IMG/VR virus record: IMGVR_UViG_3300027749_000215
Coordinates: 1 to 40,446 of that record
Source: a virus
DNA: 40,446 nucleotides
Strand: one strand, 5' to 3'
Shown here: piece by piece, positions 21,001 to 31,198 of the stretch
Numbering within the stretch: position 1 is the stretch's first letter
How the letters are laid out: every line of letters begins with the position of its first letter
Translations under genes and position numbers: made by a program
The notes under the pieces: generated by a model
Database searches by the model: none
What the model saw: only the letters and a program-made list of their open reading frames with translations
What the model was told of the DNA's origin: nothing

Positions 21001-23075
21001 AGACAAACAGTGCATTGATCAATCAAGACATCTGCATCGGATGCAGGTACTAGATTGATGATTGGTTGAAGCGTTAATGTGCTGCCATCTGTGCTGGGGG
21101 TAATAAACTCTACTACATAAATTTTATCACGAACCTGTGGGTCGTTGTCTGCTGCAAAAATCACTCGGCTTCCGGAAATAAACGAATACCCGTCAACTGC
21201 ATATCCAATGGTGCCATTAATAGTTGACAACGCATCGGTTGTTTGAAAGTCTATGATATTGACCGGCGTTTTGGCCTGGGTACCCATGCCAAACAATCTA
21301 GTGCCGCCGCGGAATTCCAAGATAGGGCGTTTGGCACGAAGGGCATTGTCTATGAGTGGAACAGTGTTGTTATATGCTGCAGATGCATTGATAACATCAA
21401 TATGAAACCAACGATTGGATCTGGTCCAGGCATTGCGGTCAGGACTATCTAGTGCAATAGTAAGATAATCAGGTACCAAGGGCTGATTTAAACTGGCATC
21501 AAAATTACCAACATCAAACGGCAATGAATCAAACGGCACTGTGGCGCTGTTGGTATAGGTCTCTGGAGTAACATAATCAGTGATTGGCAACAATTGTATA
21601 GCTGTGCCTACTCCAGCTACATAGTAGGTTTGATTTTGATAACTAGACGGAACAACGCTACCTCTAAAGATAACTTTGAGGTTGTTGGTAAACACCACAC
21701 CGTTGGGTGCAACATAATTTTTCTTGCCAAGGATGTCGGTTGCTATATTCAGTGTTTCAACTTGGTTCTGATCGATCAATCGAATCTGACCAAAAATTTC
21801 CGGATTGGTTCCATCCTGATACCACAGCACATCCTTGATTGCGGTGAGCAATGGTATTTCTTCAAAGTACCCTTCTGCATCGCGATACCATTGAGTTCCT
21901 GCCCATTGTGTTCCAAACATTATGGTAAATTTATTCAGCACAGGGCATGTTGTCACTGATGACAATTGCAGGATAGCATTTCCATCATTGTCATATTGAT
22001 ATTGTATTGCCCAAACACTATATCGTGTGTCGACATCAAGGATTGGAGTTGTTTGATCAAACACCTGTGTATCAAAACTACCTAGCAGTCCGTTGTTGCT
22101 TGGAATCCGAGCCAGCGGATCAAACTGAGTGGTAATTAACCAACCGCCATCAGTTGGGTCAGCAATCTGATTGGTAAACACCACTGTGCGACCGTTGAGA
22201 TTTGTGATACCATCAATGCCTGATGGATATTGTGCTAAAAATTCTGACAGATATATGTTGTTGATCTGATTGAATTTCAAATCAGTTATCAAGTCTACCT
22301 GCCCGGCTGTTGGTGTTGTTGGTACCAGTGTTAGATCATAATAGAATTGTTGAGCATTTTTCAGCGGAACATTAAAAGTTACTGTGCCAGCATCTTCGCC
22401 GTTGTTGATCACTCCAAGTACGGTTCTTGAACTGATATTAGGAGCATAGGGCAAGCGGCCGTTTACACCAGGATCAGTTTGTATCCAGAATCCATTAGGG
22501 GCTTGATTTACAACAAAATCATAGTTGCCACCGCGCACCAGAGTGATGATGGGATTATCACCGGGTATTCCTGAAAATTCATATACATTTGTACCGCGGG
22601 TAATATCAAAACTATCTGTTAGTGGAATCACTGTGGCACCAACGTCTACTGACAACGGACCAGCTGGCAACCAGTAGTACTGACTGTAATTTGCAAATTT
22701 GTCAAAACTGATAAACGGATCCCAGGTATAGTAATCACTGGTATACAATCTGTCTGAGTTGTTTGTCTTGGCTCCTTGGCGTGCCAGAGCGTCAGTGATC
22801 CCTGGATACGTGATTGCATCTTGAATATTGGTTGTGTCTGGTTTTAGACTGATTACACCTGGTTCAAGTTGATAATTTGCTCGTGTGGCATTGGGCTCAA
22901 CCACATAATAGTCGTTGGGATTTACGCCCGGACCAACTCTGCGGCCAACAAAACCTTGTGTCTTTTTAAACTGCGGCTCCTGGACCAATTGATCCAGGGT
23001 AGCTGACAAAAACTGTTTGTTGGTAGTAGTTTGAAATATTGGTGGTAGAAAATCTACGGTTCTTGTTCTGTCCAT
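9099..23075 (-). CDS. Giant virion structural protein (4658 aa), probably baseplate/tail-fibre
   Basis: A single uninterrupted frame of 4658 codons starts right after gp6 (TAATG overlap), the place of gp7 in T4. Rough layout by residue: 1-120 conserved N-terminus ([17 protein letters not shown]); FDVGNFD near 520 and again near 3900; beta-rich fibre modules at about 850-1150; Trp/Tyr-rich region at about 1240-1320 ([17 protein letters not shown]); chitin-binding-like modules near 1794, 2782 and 3812; seven FG-GAP-type motifs at 2202-3000; [15 protein letters not shown] near 3616; Gly-Tyr motif pairs at about 3720-3790; more modules of the type V-x-V-N-G to the end, closing in AARFFRGQI. Very few cysteines and no signal peptide. 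The acidic, Asn/Thr/Tyr-rich composition fits an extracellular fibre or baseplate periphery. Giant ORFs at comparable places occur in aquatic T4-like phages. A specific gp7 or gp10 equivalence is not shown. Confidence 0.8.
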   Translation of the reverse strand: MDRTRTVDFLPPIFQTTTNKQFLSATLDQLVQEPQFKKTQGFVGRRVGPGVNPNDYYVVEPNATRANYQLEPGVISLKPDTTNIQDAITYPGITDALARQGAKTNNSDRLYTSDYYTWDPFISFDKFANYSQYYWLPAGPLSVDVGATVIPLTDSFDITRGTNVYEFSGIPGDNPIITLVRGGNYDFVVNQAPNGFWIQTDPGVNGRLPYAPNISSRTVLGVINNGEDAGTVTFNVPLKNAQQFYYDLTLVPTTPTAGQVDLITDLKFNQINNIYLSEFLAQYPSGIDGITNLNGRTVVFTNQIADPTDGGWLITTQFDPLARIPSNNGLLGSFDTQVFDQTTPILDVDTRYSVWAIQYQYDNDGNAILQLSSVTTCPVLNKFTIMFGTQWAGTQWYRDAEGYFEEIPLLTAIKDVLWYQDGTNPEIFGQIRLIDQNQVETLNIATDILGKKNYVAPNGVVFTNNLKVIFRGSVVPSSYQNQTYYVAGVGTAIQLLPITDYVTPETYTNSATVPFDSLPFDVGNFDASLNQPLVPDYLTIALDSPDRNAWTRSNRWFHIDVINASAAYNNTVPLIDNALRAKRPILEFRGGTRLFGMGTQAKTPVNIIDFQTTDALSTINGTIGYAVDGYSFISGSRVIFAADNDPQVRDKIYVVEFITPSTDGSTLTLQPIINLVPASDADVLIDQCTVCLSGNTLQGISFFYDGIQWIKAQEKTSVNQSPLFNVYDQAGFSLGNRVAYPSSTFQGSKLFSYAVGSGVEDTVLGFALRYLSINNVGDIVFDNNFYTDTFIHVDNNVSTENPISIGFVRQYADRILYEKEIGWQRAATKSLIYQQFSFTSVVNTPLVLDVAVVPTGTVPSVKIYVGSVFQDPTTYTFTTTANTTTITFNSNIVIVPGDVIEVLALSNQVSSVGFYQVPINLENNPLNGNSANFTLGTVRTHYESIAQNLVSLTGKVNGANNIRDLGNIIPYGLNILQQSAPMTLAGYFLRKPEYEIFAALSYNSREYEKFKAQLLNTAVTNDYINMTVPEILTAVISDITLGRTSSNPFYWSDMLPAGSVYTQLQTTVTPISTAVFDTTQVYNYTSANYLGLLVYVNDILLTRDIGYVVATDGPRITITVPLATGDVVTIQEYPATYGSYVPNTPTKLGLYPAYIPEIFLDETYVDPVFVIRGHDGSITRAFGDFRDALLLEFETRIYNNLKLDGNPVPLTTAEVVPGEFRTTDYTLGEITDILSEDFLTWVGWNKLDYKTQDYQQNNQFTWNYSTASNKLTANQPLVVGAWRGLYNYFYDTIYPNTRPWEMLGFSVMPVWWENEYGPAPYTSGNLVLWEDLAAGLVRDPVAPYVLPEYIRPGLTDVIPSGSEGTLLSPMQVMVGNFNSNDFRKSWVVGDDGPVENAWRTSSAYPFAAMRLLALTRPAEFFSLFADRDLYRFDTSVNQYLYNRRYRLDANGIEVYGNGVSKASYIDWIVDFNRVSGINSTTALTADLKNLDVRLCYRMAAFTGKNLLEIYTEKSSPNSLNSTLLLPDESYNLLFYKNVPFAQLTYSSVIVQSTTAGWAVYGYNMTQPYFNILQSLINGNLATISAGGSTVRVPVEYSSNVVQIPYGYVFTNRTLLADFLLSYGALLQSQGLVFDNLENGYVLDWNQMVSEFLYWSNQGWTDGAIINLNPGSSQMIVERAGAVVDSIAVQTAENMILNADRKPFNARDLVIERSDNRFAVRSVTNETINFLNIKFTSYENMIVLDNVSIFADLIYQPVTGARQDRVKLVGTTTTEWNGQLNAQGFILNQDNIKPWSQNVKYARGEIVEYKNFYYSAIDIVQPAAKFNFNEWTISNYNKIQQGLLPNLANKSNQLANSYNIYTANLEQNQDLFAYGLIGFKPRQYMVSLNLDSTSQVNLYQQFLGTKGTVRAAELFSFADLGRGPAQYDIYENWAVLRATYGANANRSFYELQLNEALLGANPSLIQVIQPGEISEADQTVLLSNLWKQSYKIPNTDILTTTTVTPTDVALPGAGYVNLDDVDITIFDITNTASLDANLDQIGVGTVIWVAKINNYDWNIYRTSQVPGYISSVSSNLDGTAVLTFTAPHGITVGRQVVVRFFSIEVDGVYRVISVPSITQIVVDFSFVNGGQLVATGTGIGFVLQTQRVAQASDIITLPYANDLLPGNKVWVDNNGAGLWEVLEKQIVFSSAAEITATNPVTNSKFGQSVAQANSNLYAIVGSPAYSQGYGNGALYTYVRTSSSPFTENSVLELDGAVDTVGFGSSVSIGNQTWQAVGAPASYNNRGYVSAVYRQPDSASFINAILLTVPDSRDLALPAEFGYSVAVSPDEHWMYIGAPGINKVFAYGLVEVENQSVAYVADGRQFTFNFSNHIVIDAGYDQQLSVVLNNTLLIYGVDYSQTATNIVFAAAPAKDLILKIVRKTQHSYTGDGSTKLFSLNEYLYSAISIYSFKVTVNGVLQRPNIDYDFDYNDSAAGRDVIFFTAPGNGAIINVATQSYFVFVDTIEFTQQVIAAISGTTLTVSYAQPGAWPLTVGMKLSGTGVTPGTKITALLTGTGGTGTYMVNTSQSVASGYVTARLSDTARFGESLSCTTDGRQVMIGTPNDYYNATTDAGAVYVFDRAVQNFVVTDAAQTTYTVDGTLVAPTSVILNNQFLTNTEGNITGTFAKVSATEVTISAPLSVGDIIEIEVNKFNLLQIVGSNAPFQSANFGSAIDMCKNNCSLYVGAPQDGSVLPAAGLVQRSVNQSRVYGVTTSTNVGARLLPGETIRINDQEVALSQPVTWNSALTYTVDTIVDYGLSLYISVRPVPTGTALTNTTYWQPSSWTAVLAQDINNAGIDNVVAVAGVAGTANYGLITIGVKNMLAADASNRLTVLPGLIGTTFQRLVFETFAYTQTIESPAPVAYAGFGSAVNIDSFATTLTVGAPRGNLYRPNTFDAGTTYFDSRTTTISGPLVQSGVAYTYDYLPSASDLASNPGKFAFGQQIYDQRVQELDLFGTSIDYTNGVLLIGSPGSDIDDSTQSELDYGRVAVFRNPTLTPAWATIHQQLPVVNIKLINSVFTYNRVTGAKTNFFDFFDPLQGKILGAAQENINYIGAVDPAAYNVGPVNNYGKIWGQVHVGEMWWDTNNVRFIDPNQDSIVYAARRWGQVFPGSTIDVYQWVASSQPPATYAGEGTPRNIVSYDLSTGLNIDGIFTTTYYFWVRGITSIDTNAGKTLSTTGVARYIEQPRSSGIPYVAFVSPSATAIYNAVNDISAQDTILSIEFDREYTDDNVHVEYSLIPENRADGFLPNNLYLKFQDSLCGVNTVGAKVPDPNLSPANSYGVQFRPRQSMFADRFLALENYFKRVNSVLAQFPISETRSFTLLNSSESEPTAGTGAWDKRVANLEELSYQDFAIVPVGYKYLVAVDSAQNGLWTIYSVTTAKTFDSLMLVRVQNYDTRKYWSYIDWYQIGYNRSSQIVAEVPVYSSLDTLSVYTVPVGASVRVTANAQGKWEIYLRTNTGWDRVGLQDGTIAIAAELWDYQLGRFGFDSEVFDAQYFDQEPVIETRKIIQAINQELLIGELLIERNKALILMFNFVLSEFEAPDWLSKTSLVDVDHKIRQLLPFQTYQRDNQDFVVDYIKEVKPYHVHIRETNLIYDGQDVYQGTMTDFDVPSFYNSAQIPNQFMSPVLTPYTHSTAVGTGSSNTYSDTPPNSLVWQTEPWKFWYNNYTLSIQDIVVVDGGAGYTEPPVATVTGDCLIQATMTVDVNSAGKISGVIITNPGLGYLTTALIELSGGNGVGGRIVAVMGNGLVRSINTTIKYDRYQYVSTILDWKSNVSYPTGTQVRYDDRVWEANSTVQSVTFDPDQWTLVKASTLSGVDRTMGFYLPGPNEPGLDLPLLIDGIDYPGVQVTAPTFDQNSGFDVGNFDINPFDNIAYGPEGLPTYDPAILDAIYESRFIDIYLGTRPYDVNVVGGEFVGPYESHAPEELIPGSEYDTLDFRVYTRPGADWDLNGHGFAWEIVKWYYNSASAASQSFNGIVPNPVQVRVTNQTQRRELNLGTDYIVNWVANTVTILNSVSAPPAANGDTLVVSIYGIGGGNQLYKTSVNGATVGNTFNIPVAVNEIEDMAIFANGMLITDYTYTAGTNNTTNILFATSYGPGDELNITAIGATDGSLPNSWSTPQTQYFVSSGQLDYNLSNSLQGTNPANLIVERNGIRARPPEGAYYIADGSSAYPLPNRGGYSMALVADNDVRVWVNNQELTLYSEFTIEPYVPGDDTRDVEFATPPSSGSEVLISVSTKADYVLQSDGSSLYSTVLAWRTTNGFYPIAGDIISVTSWNDTSQQKIVTLLWQGPVTTGVVVPEPYDSTDFDVGLVTGLPGSYDYSAGQAVTKNDFQLGRVVPDPTRMVVTKNGNRIFYGDDYLIVGEQLVLHGPVISVIDVVVAQLFTDSVVPEEMEFRIFQDMRGVQATYRMTPSTTTTLAQDLFLDQDVIYVDNAAALTQPNLAINVWGVLTINGERIMYRYLDIDNNLVSGLRRGTAGTAADVHATGATVYNLGRGNLAPAEYQDHVVYTNTLGNGTTVTFSAPNIDLSQLTLSFAEQAILVFVGGIRVTAGYTVDSVSPATVTFDTAPDNGYEVSILVRQGFGWYQPANGNPSDGQALQVTQTDAARFFRGQI
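13975..16475 (-). other. Region coding for seven FG-GAP-type blade motifs in the giant protein
   Basis: Seven segments share the pattern x-F-G-x-S/A-hydrophobic ... hydrophobic-G-A/S/T-P: SKFGQSV (about residue 2202), GFGSSVS (2259), AEFGYSV (2317), ARFGESL (2581), ANFGSAI (2707), AGFGSAV (2904) and DLFGTSI (2994). Each is followed 10-15 residues later by VGSP, VGAP, IGAP, IGTP, VGAP, VGAP or IGSP. Seven FG-GAP repeats make the beta-propeller of integrin alpha chains. Here blades 3-6 are separated by inserted modules of about 100-250 residues. Confidence 0.6.
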
Positions 23076-26000
23076 TAAATTACTCCACTGCCTGGTGCGG
23101 TTCTAAGGTTGGTCGACGTTAGTGCAGTAATCACTTCTACTGAGCTGACTCCGGCTGCATTAACAAAAATTTCATCTGGGGCTGACCGTATTTCATACAG
23201 GTCACCAAAACTCTTTAATGGGTCCAGAGGTACTAGTACTACAGAACTCACAATGCCGCCCATATTTCTATGGATATAGGCTGCAAGTTCAGAGAAATAA
23301 AATGTGTCTCCAAAATCCCATACATCAATTGAAAAATAATCATTCAAGTTAGCAACTACTAAATTTTTAATTTCACTTTCACTGGCTGTTGAATTGGCTG
23401 CACGAATAACCTTGATAGTGGCTCTGAGTTCTTGTGCTGCTTTGGGTCCAAACAATGGCTTGAATGTGACAGAATTCACTACCACATTATCTGAAATCAT
23501 TTTGTAATTATTGAGATTCTGATAAGCGGTTGACAACTCATTGATTGTGGGCACACTGGGCTTGGGTACTGTGTCTGTGGTGTCTCTGACCCAGTTTTGA
23601 TAAGCAGTGTAGTAACTTTGTGTGACCACATACAAGTCAATGATATTGGTGGTTCCTGGATCAATGCGAGATGTCAGCGGAGCATTGTGTCTATATTGAA
23701 AATACAAACTTTGACGTCCGGTTCTAGCAATCCAATCTGCGGATACATCTACTAGTGATCGCACCAAAGTTGTACTAATTGCTAGTTCATAAAAAGCACC
23801 CACTTGACCGGCCAAGGGGCCAACATAAATTTCTTGATTGTAAGCATAGAAAATCTGTCCTGCAACATATTCTCCCTTGACTGCTTCAATATCATTCTTG
23901 AGAGCATACTCGCTGACCACCCGTTTTGGTTCAACTAGAATATAACGTTGCAGATTGTCAAAGTCCACAGTCTTTTCAAAGAACACCAATTTTGAACTTG
24001 GCACAACCAATGGTGCTACAATTTCATCAAAGAAATCTGGATCATCTGCTACTCCATCACTGTCAACATCTTGGTAGCTGACAATCACTTGGTAATCGTC
24101 AACATATCCGTCAGACTCAACTGGCTGACCAATGATTGACAGACTAATATCGCCTGGTAGAGGTCGATTGGAATCCGGCAAGCTGTTGGTTCTCAACACC
24201 TTGACAAAGTCACTAATTGTTGTGCCTGTGCGAGTATCATAAATGCGCTGTGCTGATTCAAAGAAGAATCTTGTCTGTAGCACAGATCCAAAGCTGTATA
24301 CCAGAGAGCGGCTGGTCACAGTATAGCTGAGTCCATCAGTCAAGCATTGTATGACCCAGCTTGCATCTTGGCCTGTGCCTGTGGTGTTTTGTGCGTTGGC
24401 CAAGCTAAAGGCAGCATTGACCGCAAGATTATTGGATGTAATCAGATACCAGGTCTGTGTGGTATTATCATATCCGAGTCCAAAGTTTCTATATAACAAA
24501 ATCTGATCAGCAATTGCGGATTCGAGGCTGGCTGGAATATCTGTAACCAGTAGTGGAATCACTGATACCGGTATTGCTCCTGTAGGCACAAAATTGTTAA
24601 GTGTAACTGGCCCAGTTCCGTTATCAAAGTTGCCTTTTCCTTGATTGGTACCGTTCAAAACAACAATGCTTGGGCTAGCCCAGATGGTCAGTGTTTCGTC
24701 TGCACGAACAGGAGTTCCTAGTCGGAGTCTATGATTGGCATCAAAGTAATAACCAGCAGGTGCAGCAAACTTTACCAAGCTGCCTACTTGAATATATTTT
24801 GTGTTGTTGCTAGAAAAAGTACCAATTGGAACCGGGCCGCCAAGTGCATTTACAAAATAGCCAGTGGTTTCATTGGCCATTGTGGTACTTTGATTCCAGG
24901 TAATGTTGAGTACCGACAAGTCTGGTCTTGGAAAATTTGCATAGTAAAATTGTGTAAAACCTTTGGTGATCAGTAATGGTTGTAGCTGATTGGTAATCAC
25001 ACTGGCAATGTCATTGCGATTCAACCACGAGAACACAAATGTGGGCAGTTGATTTTGTTCCCACAAGGCACCGTCAGATCCAAAAATGTTAGTTGAGCTG
25101 TATTTGCCTGTGTTGTCCACTAGGTCAAGATATCGACTGGTACCAATGCTGGCACGATTCAGTGCCTTGCTTTTGATAATTGAGTTGTACAAGGTAAACG
25201 GAAAGTTGTTGTAGTCTTCGCCATTGACCATGCGGTTCTGTGTGTAGTATCTAGCAGGAGCACGTTGTTTGATTTCGTCTAGAGTTTCTCTGGCCTGTGC
25301 ATTGCTGACAGGGGTGGTAATACCACAGGTAAATGTGATTGTTTGCAACTGACCAGTTCTGCTGATGTAGCTGATTGGCAAGACCACACTTTGCATTTCT
25401 TCTGGATTGATAATGTATTGCAGGCCGTTGCTGGCACGAACATAAGCACGAAACAACCCTACAGGGATAGCAGAGAACACGCCGTCGCCAAATGTCAAAG
25501 TGATTTGATCGTTGGTTCTTGATGATGTGGAAAATAATTTACGTTGATCCGGTGTCAGTTGCTCAGCTGCTGCTGCGTAAACTGATTCCACATACTGCCA
25601 TTGGCTCACAACAGTACCTACATTGTCTAACTGGAATACCCAACGGTCTTCATTGTTGACACCTTCAATGTTGATGTTGACTGTGCGATTGCTAATGCGT
25701 TCTGCCAGGTTAAAATCTTGGCTTTGCAAAACACCTTGTTTGAAATAAAAGAAATAGCCAGTATTGGCTGCTGCAAATCCCAGTGAATCGCTACGGAACA
25801 AAATATTGAAAATGCCATTGGCTACTGGAGCAGGTTCGTAGATATAGTCACGGCCTACGGAGGTGGAATTCACCGCTTCAAAAGGCATGTTGACGCCATC
25901 AACTGTGGCATTGTATGGCAACACAGGCAAGAATCCTGGTACCAAATTGATAGAATATTCTGATGTGTTTACACCCACAATGTCTTGACGATTGCCAGGG

Positions 26001-26515
26001 CGGCCTATGCGTTGAGTGTCCACCAGAGCAGCGTTTATGACGGCTGTGAATTGTTCTTGCCAGTTTAGATTGGTAGGATCGTTCCAGTTGATAGTAACGT
26101 TGGCTAGGTCAATTCCGTTGAAGTCTGTGACATTTTCAGTGGTTTGTACTGAAAATACTTTGAGATAACCTTGTGCAGCAGTATTTCTTTTGGCAGTGTA
26201 GCTTACTAAATTGGCCAGGCGTACCACTGAGTCTCTACGCTCTGCGGTATCTATGTAATTTTCACGGGTGTTTAGGTCATTGCGGAAGGCCATTGCCTGG
26301 CCCATGAATGCAATGACATCTAGTAATGCAATGAATTCTGAACTTTCAATGTAATCATTGAATGTCTCAGGATAGTACTGTCGAAGATAATCTACAAAAC
26401 TTTTTCGCAAAGTTTCAAAGTCGTAGCTTTGAAAGTCAGCTTCTCTAAAGGTCTGATAGATGCGTTTCCAATCTTCAACGCCAAATACAACTGTTTGTCT
26501 AGTAGTGCGTGCCAT
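23075..26515 (-). CDS. 6: Baseplate wedge protein gp6
   Basis: The N-terminus is typical of gp6/P2 J-type wedge proteins: [20 protein letters not shown], then [20 protein letters not shown] and [20 protein letters not shown]. The middle has [20 protein letters not shown], another family hallmark. Gp6 dimers form the ring that joins neighbouring baseplate wedges. At 1146 residues it is far longer than T4 gp6 (about 660). The extra length is mostly beta-rich sequence in the centre and C-terminal half, including [12 protein letters not shown] near residue 820, which looks like a calcium-binding DxDxDG loop. The gene follows gp25, as expected for a wedge cluster, and its stop overlaps the giant gene's start. 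A late-promoter-like element lies 18 bases upstream. Confidence 0.92.
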   Translation of the reverse strand: MARTTRQTVVFGVEDWKRIYQTFREADFQSYDFETLRKSFVDYLRQYYPETFNDYIESSEFIALLDVIAFMGQAMAFRNDLNTRENYIDTAERRDSVVRLANLVSYTAKRNTAAQGYLKVFSVQTTENVTDFNGIDLANVTINWNDPTNLNWQEQFTAVINAALVDTQRIGRPGNRQDIVGVNTSEYSINLVPGFLPVLPYNATVDGVNMPFEAVNSTSVGRDYIYEPAPVANGIFNILFRSDSLGFAAANTGYFFYFKQGVLQSQDFNLAERISNRTVNINIEGVNNEDRWVFQLDNVGTVVSQWQYVESVYAAAAEQLTPDQRKLFSTSSRTNDQITLTFGDGVFSAIPVGLFRAYVRASNGLQYIINPEEMQSVVLPISYISRTGQLQTITFTCGITTPVSNAQARETLDEIKQRAPARYYTQNRMVNGEDYNNFPFTLYNSIIKSKALNRASIGTSRYLDLVDNTGKYSSTNIFGSDGALWEQNQLPTFVFSWLNRNDIASVITNQLQPLLITKGFTQFYYANFPRPDLSVLNITWNQSTTMANETTGYFVNALGGPVPIGTFSSNNTKYIQVGSLVKFAAPAGYYFDANHRLRLGTPVRADETLTIWASPSIVVLNGTNQGKGNFDNGTGPVTLNNFVPTGAIPVSVIPLLVTDIPASLESAIADQILLYRNFGLGYDNTTQTWYLITSNNLAVNAAFSLANAQNTTGTGQDASWVIQCLTDGLSYTVTSRSLVYSFGSVLQTRFFFESAQRIYDTRTGTTISDFVKVLRTNSLPDSNRPLPGDISLSIIGQPVESDGYVDDYQVIVSYQDVDSDGVADDPDFFDEIVAPLVVPSSKLVFFEKTVDFDNLQRYILVEPKRVVSEYALKNDIEAVKGEYVAGQIFYAYNQEIYVGPLAGQVGAFYELAISTTLVRSLVDVSADWIARTGRQSLYFQYRHNAPLTSRIDPGTTNIIDLYVVTQSYYTAYQNWVRDTTDTVPKPSVPTINELSTAYQNLNNYKMISDNVVVNSVTFKPLFGPKAAQELRATIKVIRAANSTASESEIKNLVVANLNDYFSIDVWDFGDTFYFSELAAYIHRNMGGIVSSVVLVPLDPLKSFGDLYEIRSAPDEIFVNAAGVSSVEVITALTSTNLRTAPGSGVI

Positions 26516-26532
26516 GATATTCCGTTAATATG

Positions 26533-26541
26533 TTATTTACC
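26533..26541 (-). promoter_or_regulatory. Late-promoter-like GGTAAATAA before gp6
   Basis: On the - strand GGTAAATAA (6 of 8 matches to TATAAATA) lies 18-26 bases upstream of the gp6 ATG, in the 46-base gap after gp25. The same nine bases occur at almost the same distance before the first gene of the operon (34525-34533). It could be an internal late promoter for gp6 and the giant protein. Confidence 0.4.
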
Positions 26542-26561
26542 GATAAAGTAAACGGCTACTT

Positions 26562-26936
26562 TTATACGAACGAAGCTCTGCGCTGTTGTTGATCAAAAAA
26601 TACACTCAGCAATTGTGCGTCTGCACCAGCTACCAGTTGTATTTCTAGTTCAATTAACACACCGTTTTCCTGTGGGTATACCTGTACATCATTTAGATAA
26701 ATTCTAGGATCACCGCCTGCTACTCTTTGTACTTCACGCAGAATATTGGCCATGGTAGTTTGATCCTGGCTTTCAAACAAAAAACTCCAGAGTGTAGTTC
26801 CGTATGACGGGCGGCCAGGTAGTTGTCCTTGCCACACATTGAATGCGTTCAGTAGGTCGCGCTTGATTAATTCGCCGTCTACCAGCGTGAATTTTTTGTA
26901 CTGATTCTGTGTGTTAAATCCAATGAATGTGGCCAT
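26562..26936 (-). CDS. 25: Baseplate wedge protein gp25
   Basis: A 124-residue protein, close to T4 gp25 in size (132). It has the family pattern: LIKRDLLNAFNVWQGQLPGR, then PSYGTTLWSFLFESQD, then a C-terminal beta region PRIYLNDVQVYPQENGVLIE. Gp25 (lysozyme-like fold without the enzyme activity; relative of P2 W and T6SS TssE) sits in the wedge core and helps trigger sheath assembly. The gene lies 8 bases after the preceding stop, with no strong ribosome site, so coupling is likely. Directly followed by gp6, its structural partner. Confidence 0.93.
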   Translation of the reverse strand: MATFIGFNTQNQYKKFTLVDGELIKRDLLNAFNVWQGQLPGRPSYGTTLWSFLFESQDQTTMANILREVQRVAGGDPRIYLNDVQVYPQENGVLIELEIQLVAGADAQLLSVFFDQQQRRASFV

Positions 26937-26944
26937 ACAGATAT

Positions 26945-28024
26945 TTAGCTGGTGCCCGGAGGTGCAAAATCTGGCACAGATATTTTGTTGTTACCAATGA
27001 CTTTTTTCACTGCCTCATTCAAATTGGTTCGATTCACAGTGTTGGTAAATCCTTTGGGTGCTTGTACGCCTGCTTCTAATGGACTGCCGCCACCGGATAT
27101 ATCGGAATTTAATCCGGCAAATGCCTGTGCAAATTCTGCTGACTTGGCAAAGTTATTCATTTGACTGATTAGTGCAGCCGGTGCACCGCCTGCACCAAGG
27201 GCAAGTAATCCGCCACCAATGCCGCCGCCACTGACTAGTGACCCTAGTGATCCCAAGGATGGTGCGGTTTTGAGCCATTCTGTTGCATTACCTAGTCCAA
27301 ATTTTGTGGCATTGTTCAACAACGGACCCAGTTGCGATGCTACTTCTGTGCCACTGATTGCACCCACTTGTTTAAGCTGATCAAAGTTTACATTCATTAG
27401 GCCTTGTTGTACTGTGGTTTGTAGTCGTTCGTTTCCCAGTACAGAGGTTAAATCTGTGGCACCCGACTTGCCAGTCCAGCTAGTGGGACTTGACAAGATG
27501 CTGGTAAATTTGCTGGGATCCAGGTTGATCTGTTCAGCTAGTCCAGGTTTGATCAAGCCCGACAATTGCAACTGATCAGCATTAAGGCCAAACTTACCAA
27601 GACCTTTGGTATTGGTAATTGCAGACGCAGCCTGACCCACTGATGTACTGGTCTGTGCTATTAGTCCTTGTATTTGTGCAGGATCAATTGATCCTATGTT
27701 TTGTTGGCTCACTGTTGTGCCAACAAAGTCGCTGACTCCAATTGGATTGGGAATAGGCATTCCTCTTAGATCTGGAAGGTTGATTGTGCTTCCTAGTTGT
27801 TGAGCTTGTGCAAATGATGCTGGCCCTATCTGAGCTATAGCTGCTGATAGGCCGCCTGTGGCCTGAGTAACTGCGTTGACTAGGCCGCCTACTGGTATCC
27901 CTGTTAATCCACCGGTGCTGATCTGTTGATCAAAAATTGCTCTGGCTTGTTCCACAGTGGCACCCGATGGTCCTTCCACCTCGTATACTTCGCCGTTTGG
28001 TCCTGTAAATGAAAATTTACTCAT
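26945..28024 (-). CDS. Gly/Ala-rich structural protein of unknown role between gp5 and gp25
   Basis: This 359-residue protein starts MSKFSFTGPNGEVYEVEGPS, then GATVEQARAIFDQQ, a compact N-terminal domain. The rest is low in charge and rich in Gly, Ala, Ser, Leu and Gln, with many short amphipathic helices (LGSLGSLVSGGGIGGGLLAL near residue 260). No cysteines. The start overlaps the gp5 stop as ATGA. I do not recognise the function. Being sandwiched between the needle gene and the wedge core suggests a baseplate or hub accessory. It is too short and irregular for a tape-measure protein, and it lacks the features of a PAAR tip. Confidence 0.55.
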   Translation of the reverse strand: MSKFSFTGPNGEVYEVEGPSGATVEQARAIFDQQISTGGLTGIPVGGLVNAVTQATGGLSAAIAQIGPASFAQAQQLGSTINLPDLRGMPIPNPIGVSDFVGTTVSQQNIGSIDPAQIQGLIAQTSTSVGQAASAITNTKGLGKFGLNADQLQLSGLIKPGLAEQINLDPSKFTSILSSPTSWTGKSGATDLTSVLGNERLQTTVQQGLMNVNFDQLKQVGAISGTEVASQLGPLLNNATKFGLGNATEWLKTAPSLGSLGSLVSGGGIGGGLLALGAGGAPAALISQMNNFAKSAEFAQAFAGLNSDISGGGSPLEAGVQAPKGFTNTVNRTNLNEAVKKVIGNNKISVPDFAPPGTS

Positions 28025-29532
28025 GATTTTCTAACTATGCCCCAGTTAGAAGGAACTGGCTCAGCATCTGGCGGAGGAGAAGGGGTTCCTTCGGTAAAAC
28101 TCACGCTAGCTTCCACACCTTTATTGTGATACGGATACGGTTCGTGAGTTGGTGCTCTTGTGACAATACTTTCTAGTGCGTTGGGTTTCACTTGCCAACC
28201 TGTAGAGTTGTCAAATGTGGTATCATCCAAGGTTGTTTTAGGATACAGCTTGGGAACTTTAACATCTGTGGCTCCTCCACCGTTGAGATCAATCTTGCTG
28301 GCCTTGAATTTCAATGCTGAGCCACCATCCCAGGAGCCACCTTGACTTTTTAATGCTAGACTACCGTCACTACGAATTCCAATTGGTGCTTGACTGTAAA
28401 TGGTCATAGCACCTTGACTGGCCACGTTCATGGTAGTCACAGCACCAATGTTGGTGGCTGCATTTGATTTCAAGTTGATGTTGCCACCAGCAAACATATT
28501 GATGTCTTTGTCAGCATGTAAATTGATAGTGCCTTCAGTTCTCACGTTTACACTATTGGTTGAATACACATCTACTGTGCCTTCGGATCCTAGTTCAATC
28601 CAGGTTTGCCCATTGGAATGAATAAACTGAAAAAAGTTTTCAGAATCATTCATCATGATTTGATGTCCTTTAGCAGTTCGTAATCTAAGCAGAGCATTGT
28701 TGCCGTCTAGATCGCCATCGTCCATGACCAGTGTGTGCCCACCTTTACGGCCTATTACCTTGACATCCGTTGGTGTCAACGCTCCAGAATTTAATTGTTG
28801 GCGTATGGTTTTAGGATCCTCGGCTCCTTGATAGATAGGCTGGCCCGGTGTGCTAATACCGTACACTGTGCTGGGACTTTCTCGTTGTGCATTTGAAATT
28901 ATAGGACCACGTTCAGGATCTTTGTCTAGCCCTTGCTGAAAGAATATGGCTGCTTGAAAACTATGCACAGGTTTGGGCTGTTCATAGAATCTGGGATTTT
29001 TGTTAATCTCTTTGTTGGCCGAGTTGATTTCAGTGACTGGCAGCTGAGGTGCATTGGCAAAATATTCTGCTTGTGATTTGTTCTGTGTAACATATTGGCC
29101 TTCCTTTGCGGCACCAATGGCCGGCAACATATGATTCAAGCTGTCTTCAATTATTGATCCAATATAATAACCTTTGTCAGGATCACCTTCAACAAAGAAA
29201 CACATAACAGATGTACCGATATCCGGTGGGGTAAACCACATGCCATAACTTTGTTGATTCCCGGGATATGTGCCTACACCTGCACTGGTACTGGTTTTTT
29301 CTGTGGCTCCATAGAACGGTGACAAGTACCTTACCCAACGCCACGTTTCGGGGTTAGTACTGGGCCGTCCGGTAGCAAACTGTTCAATAAAAACCTGCAA
29401 GCGTCCAGTTCGTGTGAGATCCACCGTGTTTACAATACGGCCAACAAATGGCCCCATTTTTGCAGGTGTACCGCCACGACCAAATTCATAATTGGATGGG
29501 CTGCCTGACGGTTGGGTATTATTTTCTGCCAT
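28021..29532 (-). CDS. 5: Baseplate hub needle protein gp5, without the lysozyme domain
   Basis: Residues ~25-150 form an OB-fold-like domain (GPFVGRIVNTVDLTRTGRLQ, GMWFTPPDIGTSVMCFFVEG, DPDKGYYIGSI), as in gp5/VgrG. After a linker, residues ~265-400 show the repeated pattern of the triple-stranded beta-helix needle: GGHTLVMDDGD, AKGHQIMMNDSENFF, TWIELGSEGTVDVYS, then serial short repeats (VNVRTEGTINLHADKDINMF). T4 gp5 has a lysozyme between these parts; I see no such domain here and the whole protein is shorter (503 versus 575). This matches the needle type of many aquatic T4-like phages. AAAGGA overlaps the preceding stop and serves as the ribosome site. The C-terminal tail is Pro-rich. Confidence 0.88.
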   Translation of the reverse strand: MAENNTQPSGSPSNYEFGRGGTPAKMGPFVGRIVNTVDLTRTGRLQVFIEQFATGRPSTNPETWRWVRYLSPFYGATEKTSTSAGVGTYPGNQQSYGMWFTPPDIGTSVMCFFVEGDPDKGYYIGSIIEDSLNHMLPAIGAAKEGQYVTQNKSQAEYFANAPQLPVTEINSANKEINKNPRFYEQPKPVHSFQAAIFFQQGLDKDPERGPIISNAQRESPSTVYGISTPGQPIYQGAEDPKTIRQQLNSGALTPTDVKVIGRKGGHTLVMDDGDLDGNNALLRLRTAKGHQIMMNDSENFFQFIHSNGQTWIELGSEGTVDVYSTNSVNVRTEGTINLHADKDINMFAGGNINLKSNAATNIGAVTTMNVASQGAMTIYSQAPIGIRSDGSLALKSQGGSWDGGSALKFKASKIDLNGGGATDVKVPKLYPKTTLDDTTFDNSTGWQVKPNALESIVTRAPTHEPYPYHNKGVEASVSFTEGTPSPPPDAEPVPSNWGIVRKS

Positions 29533-29541
29533 ATGTGTCCT

Positions 29542-31197
29542 TTAGGTTCCTTGATCGTCGTTTACAATGCCCTGAGGCGGGACCGGAGTAGGAACTGGTG
29601 GTTGGCCAAATCCACCAAGCCCGTTTTCTCCTGGCTTTCCAGAAATAACCGGCGGCGGTTGAAATTGTGTAGTTGGAATATCTGCACCATCAATACTAGG
29701 AGGTTTTGCCGGTAACGGTTGTGCTCCAGATATTGATGTAATGGAAACTGGAGTAGATGAGGGTGCTTTATATTCATCAGTCACTGGTTGTGCTGATGCT
29801 GCGCCGGCTTGCAATGCTTTTGAGGTTGATTGTATTATTTGATTAGTACCATTGTTGGCAGTTCCAACACTTGAGGTTTTTGCTGTGTTTGTTGCTGGAT
29901 TAGTATTTCTTCCTGCATCCGTTGTTTTGGTAGGGGCTGTCTGCAAATTCCAAACACCTTCAAGTTCCTGAGTAAATTTTCCACTACGGAATATGCTCTT
30001 GCAAGAGGTAGCAATGTATGACACAGCTTCCTGTGCAAGTCCAGCTTTACCTTGGTACCGATCTGCAAAATAGTTGTTTCTTCCTGTGTCCATGATTCCG
30101 GTGTTGAGATCATAATCTCTGGGTCGATTCCATGCAAATTCAAAGTAGGCGCCTGATGCACTTACATTTATGGTGCCATCGGTTTCAAATGGCGCCGTGA
30201 CAAACTTGCCGGGCTGTATTGCTTTTGGGGATGGGATCCAGGCCGGGTCGCCTATGATTACCATTCTAATTTTGGCGTAATCAGCTGAGTACAGATAGTC
30301 GGCTGCATTTGCACCAGGCTCAAATGTTTTGCCGTCACCACCCTGTCGTGCTTGTCCGCTGGCTGGCATGACTCGTTTCTTCCAGAGCTCTCGGCTGTTT
30401 AGTCCTTGTTGTAATGCCTGTGTGCCTGTGCTTTTTGCTGCATCACTAGTTATGGCCTGTGTCCATAGTTTGTCAAACACTTGTTCATACTGCAAGATCT
30501 GTGTATTTTGGCCAGTAAACCAGTAGTTAAAAACTTTATGTACGCCGCGGGCAGCGCCGCTGTCAAAATATTCACTAACCACCGGTGTCTGATACGGTGC
30601 TATGGTATAAATCATTTTGTACGCAAAATCATTTTGTGTCTCATCGTATTGCAATTGTTGTGCTTCGCAACTGATATCAAACCAGGCAAATCTCTGCGGC
30701 GATGGACCATTGTTGTCCCAGCTATCAGTGTCTGGATTCCAGATAACTTTTTGTTGTGCAGTAATATAACTACTGCTGCGTAGTACTATGTCAATGAATT
30801 GCACAATCTGTTGCCCTGCTGTGGCTGATTTCTGTCGCACAGTTGGACTCATGCTTTGTTTTTCACTCAGTAGTTGATCAGCTGCTGTTGCGGTAACGGA
30901 CCCACCTGCCATACTTTTGTCCAATGGACCTGGGGGAACAACGCTGGCGTTTTCTAATATGGGATCAGCAAATTTAATTTCATAAACATCTGGTATGCCC
31001 CCCCTTTTTTTAGCCACCTCTGCATAGTAGGCATTTAACGCTGCACACAGGCCGCTGCCAAGTGTGGTAGCACCTGGTTTAGGCGCTGCATCTGCAGTTG
31101 GCGGAGCACCAACACCGCCCACAGCATTTTCACCAGGTTTGGTTTGTGGAGCATTATCAGTTGCTGTTGTTGTGCGAGGGATTGTATTTGTAGCCAT
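29542..31197 (-). CDS. Putative baseplate hub protein (551 aa) with Pro/Gly-rich termini
   Basis: The core (residues ~45-400) is well structured: DVYEIKFADPILENASVVPP, QQIVQFIDIVLRSSSYI, FAWFDISCEAQQLQYDE, NDFAYKMIYTIAPYQ, VFNYWFTGQNTQILQYEQ. I know similar proteins next to gp5 in aquatic T4-like phages. The size and place fit a hub component such as gp27, but I cannot prove homology by eye. Both ends are low-complexity linkers, and each contains KPGEN(A/G)(V/L)GG(V/F)G followed by a Pro-rich run. The start is one base after the preceding TAA. No signal peptide or catalytic motif. Confidence 0.5.
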   Translation of the reverse strand: MATNTIPRTTTATDNAPQTKPGENAVGGVGAPPTADAAPKPGATTLGSGLCAALNAYYAEVAKKRGGIPDVYEIKFADPILENASVVPPGPLDKSMAGGSVTATAADQLLSEKQSMSPTVRQKSATAGQQIVQFIDIVLRSSSYITAQQKVIWNPDTDSWDNNGPSPQRFAWFDISCEAQQLQYDETQNDFAYKMIYTIAPYQTPVVSEYFDSGAARGVHKVFNYWFTGQNTQILQYEQVFDKLWTQAITSDAAKSTGTQALQQGLNSRELWKKRVMPASGQARQGGDGKTFEPGANAADYLYSADYAKIRMVIIGDPAWIPSPKAIQPGKFVTAPFETDGTINVSASGAYFEFAWNRPRDYDLNTGIMDTGRNNYFADRYQGKAGLAQEAVSYIATSCKSIFRSGKFTQELEGVWNLQTAPTKTTDAGRNTNPATNTAKTSSVGTANNGTNQIIQSTSKALQAGAASAQPVTDEYKAPSSTPVSITSISGAQPLPAKPPSIDGADIPTTQFQPPPVISGKPGENGLGGFGQPPVPTPVPPQGIVNDDQGT

Positions 31198-31198
31198 G

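Noticed and set aside
9099-23075. The giant protein as the tail tape measure
   Set aside because: It is rich in beta-type modules, Gly and aromatic residues, with few long helices or heptads, and it lies after gp6 rather than near the tube genes.
26516-26561. A hairpin terminator between gp25 and gp6
   Set aside because: Only about 5 bp of imperfect pairing (TTTAC/GTAAA) can be formed, with no GC core.
26945-28024. A PAAR-type needle tip
   Set aside because: The protein is too long, and lacks the compact Gly/His pattern and any metal-binding cluster.
28021-29532. A lysozyme domain in gp5
   Set aside because: The stretch between the OB-like domain and the beta-helix is short and lacks a recognisable T4-lysozyme pattern.
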